This document shows positions 58,616 to 64,000 of a DNA stretch of 64,000 bases, in pieces. Within the stretch, counting starts at the first letter, position 1, and each line of letters opens with the position of its first letter. The notes under the pieces are model-generated. The model was not told the origin of the DNA, did no database searches, and was given only the letters and a program-made list of their open reading frames with translations. Source of the stretch: Lutjanus erythropterus (lineage: Eukaryota > Chordata > Actinopteri > Lutjaniformes > Lutjanidae); assembly GCA_020091685.1 (NCBI GenBank), contig CM034612.1, positions 23,583,158 to 23,647,157 of the forward strand, given 5' to 3'. Made by a program: the position numbers and the translations under genes.

Positions 58616-60836
58616 GTCTGAAAAGGTAATAATGAAAAGGCAAGAAGCAAAAAGACATCATCTGACACCTGGAAGACAGTGACATTTACTGGGACTCATG
58701 CTTGAAATAGAAAATCTCATTCAAACTCTGCTGGCCTTGGATTGACCTTGAGCACAGAGCTTAGCCGCTAACTTTTCACGTACAGAAGAAAATCCTATGT
58801 GTTTTAAGGCTTCCAGCCAACAGTTCAAAATTTGATTATCTCCTATTCTTGAGCATTGGGACGAATTATGTCCTGCTAAAAAGGATTTTAAGGATTTAGA
58901 TGTGTGAAATACATATACACCTCCGCAGCAGACTGGAAACTGGATGCAGAGATGGTTCAGGTACAGGCCTATTGTTTGATGCCGGCTGCAATAAAACTCA
59001 ACTGAAGAAGAAGAAATGTGAATCATATTTTATGGAGAAAATGTTTCCTGATTTTCTCACCTGATGTCCTCCACCTGCTCTGTGACTTACAGAGGACATC
59101 AGAGGGAAAACCTGAAAACATTTTTTTTCCATATGATGGTGATACACTTTCACCAAATTCAGCACCAGTTGTCTAAGAAACGTTTGAGTTTGGTTGAATG
59201 GGAAAAATCAAAAGATGTCTTTTTCATATCATTGAAAAGACAGTATTTAAGGACGTCCATCTATGTGCGATTTTAGTTGAAAGTGAAAGGTGAAAACACA
59301 GCCCAGTTGGGTTCTCTTGACAGGGACCTGTTTAGCATGGACAAAAATAACTTTTTTTTTTTAACACTATATATCTTTGGTAAAAACATCAACATGAACC
59401 ACCACACACCAAACTGAGTTACTGTGATTTTAAATCCTCCTAATAAAATCAATGTGCGGTGGTTTGTGTTGATGTTATGTTGAGCACTTGATCGCTGAGA
59501 CCGGCTGTGCAGAGGGAGTTCTGTTTACTACAGATCTTTATTATCGAACTATATATATGTATATATTGTAAGAGTGGAGAAATTCCTGGGCGACTAAGAC
59601 GCAACAACAAACCTTTGACTGCATCTTGACAACCGAAAATCAACTATAAAGACACTAGTTTTTAATAATAACTCATAAGTGGGCTGTGAAGTCAACCCGT
59701 CTGTAACCTCAACAAACAGATTCAGCTATTTAAAGCCTGGGTTGTTGCAGTAGGTCACATGCTCTCCTGTCACTTGTAAAGACGTCTGTAACGCCTGCTC
59801 TCACTTATTTGATACAGCGCGAAGGCTTAACATCCAGTCAGTGATATAATGAGGATTGAAGAAGGTCTTCATCTGAAGTGTGAAATAATCTTGACAGTTA
59901 AGTTAGTATTTTGACAACACTGCTTAACACCTGCTTAGAATAAATCCATTATTATAGAGCGCTCGGCTGCAGCCTTCGAAGGTGTTTGGTTGCAGGTGTT
60001 TTTTTGTTTTTTTTTTACATTTTTAATTTGTATTTTATCTGCAGCACAGATTTCCTTATGTCGATGTTTTAGTACTGCTGAACTTGACCAGAACATGCAC
60101 TGTTCAGACTTCAGGTCAACGCAGGATTGTAGCATTTGGAGACGGGCCAACTCTGAGCGTGGAAAAAAAATGCAGTGCTTCCCCTTCCACTCATGGATCA
60201 CTATTCCCAGTAGGTGATTTGAAGGCGAATGAGGAGGGATGCCGTCCCTGTTGTTGGCAAAAAAGTAAAAATTCATCCCCCTTTGTTGACCTGCCACCCC
60301 CCCGTCTTCATCCCTCAGCAGCAGTGAGAGTTCAGGAGCAGAGAGGATGTTCAGTGTTTCCTGAGACTGTTCAAGTTAAGAGTCTGCAGCTGAAACACCA
60401 GAAGCCTTACTGTGCTGTGTGTTGATGATGGAGCTGTCCGTGGTGCTGAAGCAGCAGATGGATTTCTAATTCCACCTTTTTCTCTCAGTCAGTTTTGCGT
60501 TCAATCTATAATATTCTATAAAACTATGTACAATAAATACTGAATTTTATACTAAACCTGATAAAATCATTGTTTAATTTTAAATTATGTTTCACCAAAC
60601 TTGTAAATTGGCTTAAAATTGAGTAAGAAAATGAACATTTAAACATAGTATAGCTTTCATTCTAATTCCAGATTTAATTCTGTTGCAGCAACTCCAGTTA
60701 AAAACGTGATCCATTATTAACTTGAACTGATTTAGGTTTAATTTTTAAAATAGCTGACTTTTTGAGATGGACTAAGCAAAATAATTGAATTCCTCAAACA
60801 AATTTAAGATTAATTTAATGTTGTTTTTAATTGTTT
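58616..60836. other. Interval without recognised gene
   Basis: Frames of 101 codons (58721-59026, minus) and 113-120 codons (59935-60425, both strands) overlap others and show no domain. AT-rich, with homopolymer T at 60001-60016. Confidence 0.5.
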
Positions 60837-61090
60837 AGCTAACTAGGAAGCAACAAGCAATGTAATGTTTATTTAACTTTTGAGGTAGCTAGCAAACAAC
60901 ATTTTGTAAAGTTTGTAGCTATCTAGCAAATAATATTTCTATTTTTTTTTTTAACTTATTAGCTATTTAGTAAATAAAGTAATGTTTTCTTAACTTTCTA
61001 GCTAGGTAGTGAAAATTGTTTTGTTTACTTTTTGGCTAGCTGGGAAACAATGTTTTTTTTTTGTTAACGTTTTAGCAGACAATGTAATAT
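60837..61090 (-). repeat. Degenerate GCTAGCTA minisatellite, minus orientation
   Basis: Four to five units of 'aacttt..gctagctagcaaacaatgt..ttt', the complement of the units at 44101-44415. Drift between units is strong. Confidence 0.65.
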
Positions 61091-61156
61091 TTTGATAAGG
61101 AATACAGAACAGGTTTCCCCCCCTCTTTTATACTCACTAGGTCCCAACAGCACTCA

Positions 61157-61212
61157 GTTTATTTATTTATTTATGTATTTATTTAGTTATTTAGTTATTT
61201 ATTTATTTTAAT
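61157..61212 (+). repeat. (ATTT)n microsatellite, imperfect
   Basis: 'tttatttatttatttatgta' and following ATTT units with single-base variants. Confidence 0.95.
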
Positions 61213-61850
61213 TCAATTCTTTATTTTTTAATTTGGGTAAGTAAGAAACTCCATGTTGATTAAATTTCATTTTGGTTTGCAACAATAAACCTGGATTTCC
61301 TGAACTGATAGTAGTTTTTAATTGTGCTTAATTTTAAATCTTGATTTACACATTTTATTTGAAACTTAGTTTTGCTAAAGTCTGATAAGAACTAATATCT
61401 TCAATAGAAGCCGGTCTATAGACCCTGTAGAATAGTGTCACCGTCATGATCAAAGTGACAGTGTGTACAGGCAGCTGTTGCTCCCATTGGACCGTCCCTC
61501 CTGTTAAAAATTAACAAATCACCACCTGTCAGTGATGGAGCACGATGATTCAGAAGTGTCTGGAACCTCACTTTACACACTGTTGTTTTTAAATGCTGAA
61601 TGACACTCTGAGGCTTCATAGTCCTGCATATTATCTTGTCAGTGCAGATAAATAGACTGTGTTGTATCAGTGTTGAGTTATCAAGTGCTCTGTGCAGCTG
61701 TAATGAGTGTGTGCAGACACAGAGCTGCTGGCAGATGGGATTGAAGAGACGATGAGGGTTTGACGACAGCGTTTGTGTGAAATTTTCAGGTACAGGATGT
61801 ACAAGAAGCAAGATCCTTGTCACTTGCATGTGTGTGTGTGTGTGTGTATC
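61213..61850. other. Interval without recognised gene
   Basis: A 137-codon minus frame (61416-61829) shows no domain; it ends in a GT run at 61831-61848. No repeat boundary recognised. Confidence 0.45.
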
Positions 61851-62719
61851 AGAGGTGGGAGGTAACTAAGTATAAATACTTACTTATTATCATTATAAAA
61901 ATAATGTGAAAGACAAAACAGGACAAAAAGACATAACAAAATGAAAAAGATGTAACACCACAAAAATCAATGGAAAAAATGTAACAAGAAGAAAAATACG
62001 TAACAAGACCAAAAGTGGCATAACAAGAGTAAAATAATGTAACAAAGCAAAGAAAATGACATAACAAAATGAAAAATGACGTAACAAGATGGAAGAAATG
62101 ATGTAACAAAATAAAAAAATTATGTAACAAGATTAAAAGACACAACAAAACGGAAAAATGACATAACAAGAAGGAAAACAAATGACGTGACAAGAAAAAA
62201 ATGGTGTTACAAGACATAAAGATGTAACAAGACAAAAGTGACATAAGTGAAAAAGCTGCAACAAAACAAAAAATGGCATGATTCGAAAAAGACATAACAA
62301 GACAATGACAAGACAAAAATGACATCACACGACAAAAAAAGTAACAAAACAAAAAATTAGGTAACAAGACAAAAAATGACATAAGACAAAAAAGACGTGA
62401 CAAGAAAAAGGCCCACAAAATTTACCAAAAAACCCCCAAAACATGACATAAGACAGAAACAGTAACAACAGTAACAAGACAAAAAAGAGGTAACAAGATG
62501 AAAAATGAGGTAACTTTGCACAAAAACAGTTGGTACAAATGCCCTTTAGAGAGAAACTTTTTACTTTTATACTTTGAGTACATTTCAGAGCCTTTACTTT
62601 TTTTTTTTTACTGTGAATTGAGTAAAGAAGTTCAATCAGTATTTCTCCTTTTACCAGACTGGTCTTTATCTGTACTCTTGCTTGAGTAAAGAATGTGTGT
62701 ACCTCTGCCATCTCTGATG
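61851..62719 (+). mobile_element. Family A transposon copy disrupted by a minisatellite
   Basis: Left end 'cagaggtgggaggtaactaa' and complement of right end 'cagagatggcagaggtacac' are inverted termini. Blocks 'tactttgagtacatttcaga' and 'cttgcttgagtaaag' between 62560 and 62695 belong to family A. The missing middle is occupied by the 600-bp tandem array. Confidence 0.65.
61905..62515 (+). repeat. Minisatellite, about 22-25-bp unit, ~600 bp
   Basis: Some 25 units of the type 'gtaacaagacaaaaaatgac' with length and base drift ('cataacaaaatgaaaaatga', 'gtgacaagaaaaaaatgg'). The A-rich strand bias makes the minus strand open for 189 codons, giving an F/L/S/C-rich peptide that is an artefact of the repeat. 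Confidence 0.85.
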
Positions 62720-62726
62720 TATAGGC

Positions 62727-62770
62727 TGTGTGTGCGTGTGTGTGTGTGTGTGTGTTTGTGTGTGTGTGTG
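62727..62770 (+). repeat. (GT)n microsatellite
   Basis: GT run with single interruptions, immediately after the family A copy. Confidence 0.95.
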
Positions 62771-63394
62771 AGGAGGTTTTTGTTCCCTTTGTTTAAATCA
62801 ATGTTAGACTCAGGCACGTGCAGTGGAAGGAGAGTAAACGTGAACAAGGCTGCGCTCACACCTTATTCATCACTATTTCCTGTTGTGATCCATATCTGGT
62901 GACAATTCGACCTGACAGCAGCGTCCTAACGGCGAGTGACAATAACAGAAGACATCACATCTGTTTCTGCGGCTCAGCCTCTTCCCCCCTCGTCCCCCTC
63001 GCATTTCCAGTTTAACTGAGCTGGCACGTCTCCCCAAATACCAATCAAACCTCTGTTTGCCTTTCATCCCATTCACGCGTCTCATCGTCCTCCGTGGAGC
63101 CAACATTACGACAGCTGTCTCAGGTGGATAAAGATTTACTTATCGTCATGGCAACGCCAACAAATGCACTGTGCAATGTGTGTGTTAAAAATACATGTGG
63201 GTCACTCGCATCGACGCGAGGATTTCCAAGATGTGGCCCAGATCAACACACAGAAAAGAGACTTTGATGCTCAAGTCAGTTAGAAAACATCAAATTTGTG
63301 TCACATGTGAGGGCAGAAAAAGAAATTTGGGACACTTTGAGGTTTCCAGTTGTTCCAAAGAGCAGTAAAAACATGTCAGGGGTTGATGAAAAGG
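62771..63394. other. Interval without recognised gene
   Basis: Moderately GC-rich around 62910-63120 with C/T-rich words. Frames of 65-77 codons on both strands overlap. No repeat seen. Confidence 0.4.
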
Positions 63395-63557
63395 AGACTA
63401 CCAGAGCTGGGAAGGACAGATTCGGATAGAATTACTAATTACCTGTCAAAAACTGTTGTCAATAACCTAATCCAAGTATCACAGTACTACTTTGCATTAC
63501 TTTTGGATTACCTCAATAACAAACATGGTGACATTATTTATCTTAATATAATATTTA
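63395..63557 (+). mobile_element. CAGTGTTGGG-type element, left-half copy
   Basis: 'agctgggaaggacagattcg', 'ttactaattacctgtcaaaa', 'aacctaatccaagtatcaca' parallels 20975-21065. It is cut by, or continues beyond, the following tRNA-like repeat. Confidence 0.5.
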
Positions 63558-63913
63558 GGGCAGCACAGTGGTTAGCACTGTCGCCTCACAGCAAGTAGGT
63601 TCTGAGTTCAGAGAGTTTGTGGCAGGAGCAGGACCTTTCTGTTTGTGGTCTGCATGTTCTCCTCGTGTCTGCATGGGTTCTCCCCGGGTAAACCGGCTTC
63701 CCCCCACTGTCCAAAGACGTGCAGCATGATAGATTAATTGATAACTCTAAATTACCCGTAAGTTTGAATGTGAGCATGAGTGATCTATGTGTCAGCCCTG
63801 CAATGAACTGGCAACTTGTCCGGGGTGAACCCCGCCTCTCACCCAGTGTCAGCTGGGATAGACTCCAGCCCCCAGCAACCCATCAGGAAATACAGTTATG
63901 GACGATGGATGGA
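63558..63913 (+). mobile_element. tRNA-like teleost interspersed repeat (SINE-type head), near full length
   Basis: Opens 'gggcagcacagtggttagca' (A-box-like), 'tgtcgcctcacagcaagtag', a decayed B-box region near 63600, then 'ctgcatgttctcctcgtgtc', 'ctctaaattacccgtaag', 'agctgggatagactccagc' and the end 'gacgatggatgga'. This order is one of the most familiar teleost repeats. No coding function; the short frames over it are incidental. Whether it is best called a SINE or part of a longer element is from memory. Confidence 0.75.
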
Positions 63914-64000
63914 TAACATTTTTAACTGTTTATTAACTGTTTGTCCGGATACTACATCACACAACTGCACTCAAAGTTTGTTTGTTTTTACCCAGAAACC

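Noticed and set aside
61849-62418. 189-codon minus-strand frame, hydrophobic F/L/S/C-rich, resembling a membrane protein
   Set aside because: It lies on the complement of a drifting A-rich minisatellite. The peptide repeats with the array and has no start context or homology.
1-64000. tRNA, rRNA, snRNA, known microRNA hairpins, CRISPR arrays, operons
   Set aside because: I looked for familiar sequences and structures and recognised none. The eukaryotic repeat content makes prokaryotic features irrelevant.

Overview
This window looks like non-coding nuclear DNA from a bony fish, most likely a spiny-rayed (percomorph) teleost. It is AT-rich. No stretch reads as a complete, intact host gene. 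The repeats are typical of such genomes: non-autonomous DNA transposons with TTAA, TA, TTA or 8-bp target duplications, remnants of hAT, Tc1/mariner and PIF/Harbinger transposases, a tRNA-like teleost interspersed repeat, and many (CA)n, (TA)n and (ATT)n microsatellites. The species cannot be named from the sequence alone. All family names come from recognition of motifs, not from a database search.

Layout. 0-9 kb: transposon fragments, a 430-bp near-palindrome (2322-2750), a TA-flanked element (5981-6365) and a spliced-exon-like segment (7330-7437). 9-15 kb: a 760-bp hAT-type element sitting inside a tandem array (9880-10815), then smaller inverted-repeat elements. 15.4-16.9 kb: the longest open frame of the window, the C-terminal half of an hAT transposase of the ZBED5/GTF2IRD2-like type, left by a large internal deletion. 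18-25 kb: several TTAA-flanked miniature elements and a 1.2-kb element carrying two nested copies of another repeat. 25-34 kb: mostly unannotatable, with a possible terminal coding exon on the minus strand (31259-31477). 34-41 kb: an 870-bp inverted-repeat element, a dead Tc1/mariner transposase on the minus strand (36371-37430) and a short PIF/Harbinger element with a decayed HARBI1-like N-terminus (40481-41074). 41-49 kb: microsatellites, a repeat copy split by about 750 bp of (TA)n and a degenerate minisatellite, and a solo-LTR-like segment (46201-46490). 49-60 kb: a coding-like minus-strand segment (49498-49590), a few repeats, and a CpG-rich patch with a short minus-strand frame (58441-58557). 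60-64 kb: two minisatellites, one of them 600 bp long inside a transposon copy, and a tRNA-like repeat nested in another element.

The transposon remnants do not form a functional set: each transposase is broken. If host genes are present, the window is probably intergenic or intronic. The few exon-like segments are weak, and their splice phases do not chain into one model. I found no RNA gene, CRISPR array or prokaryotic feature, and nothing that amounts to a new biological system. The most unusual material is structural: the long near-palindrome, the nested insertions and the large degenerate minisatellites.
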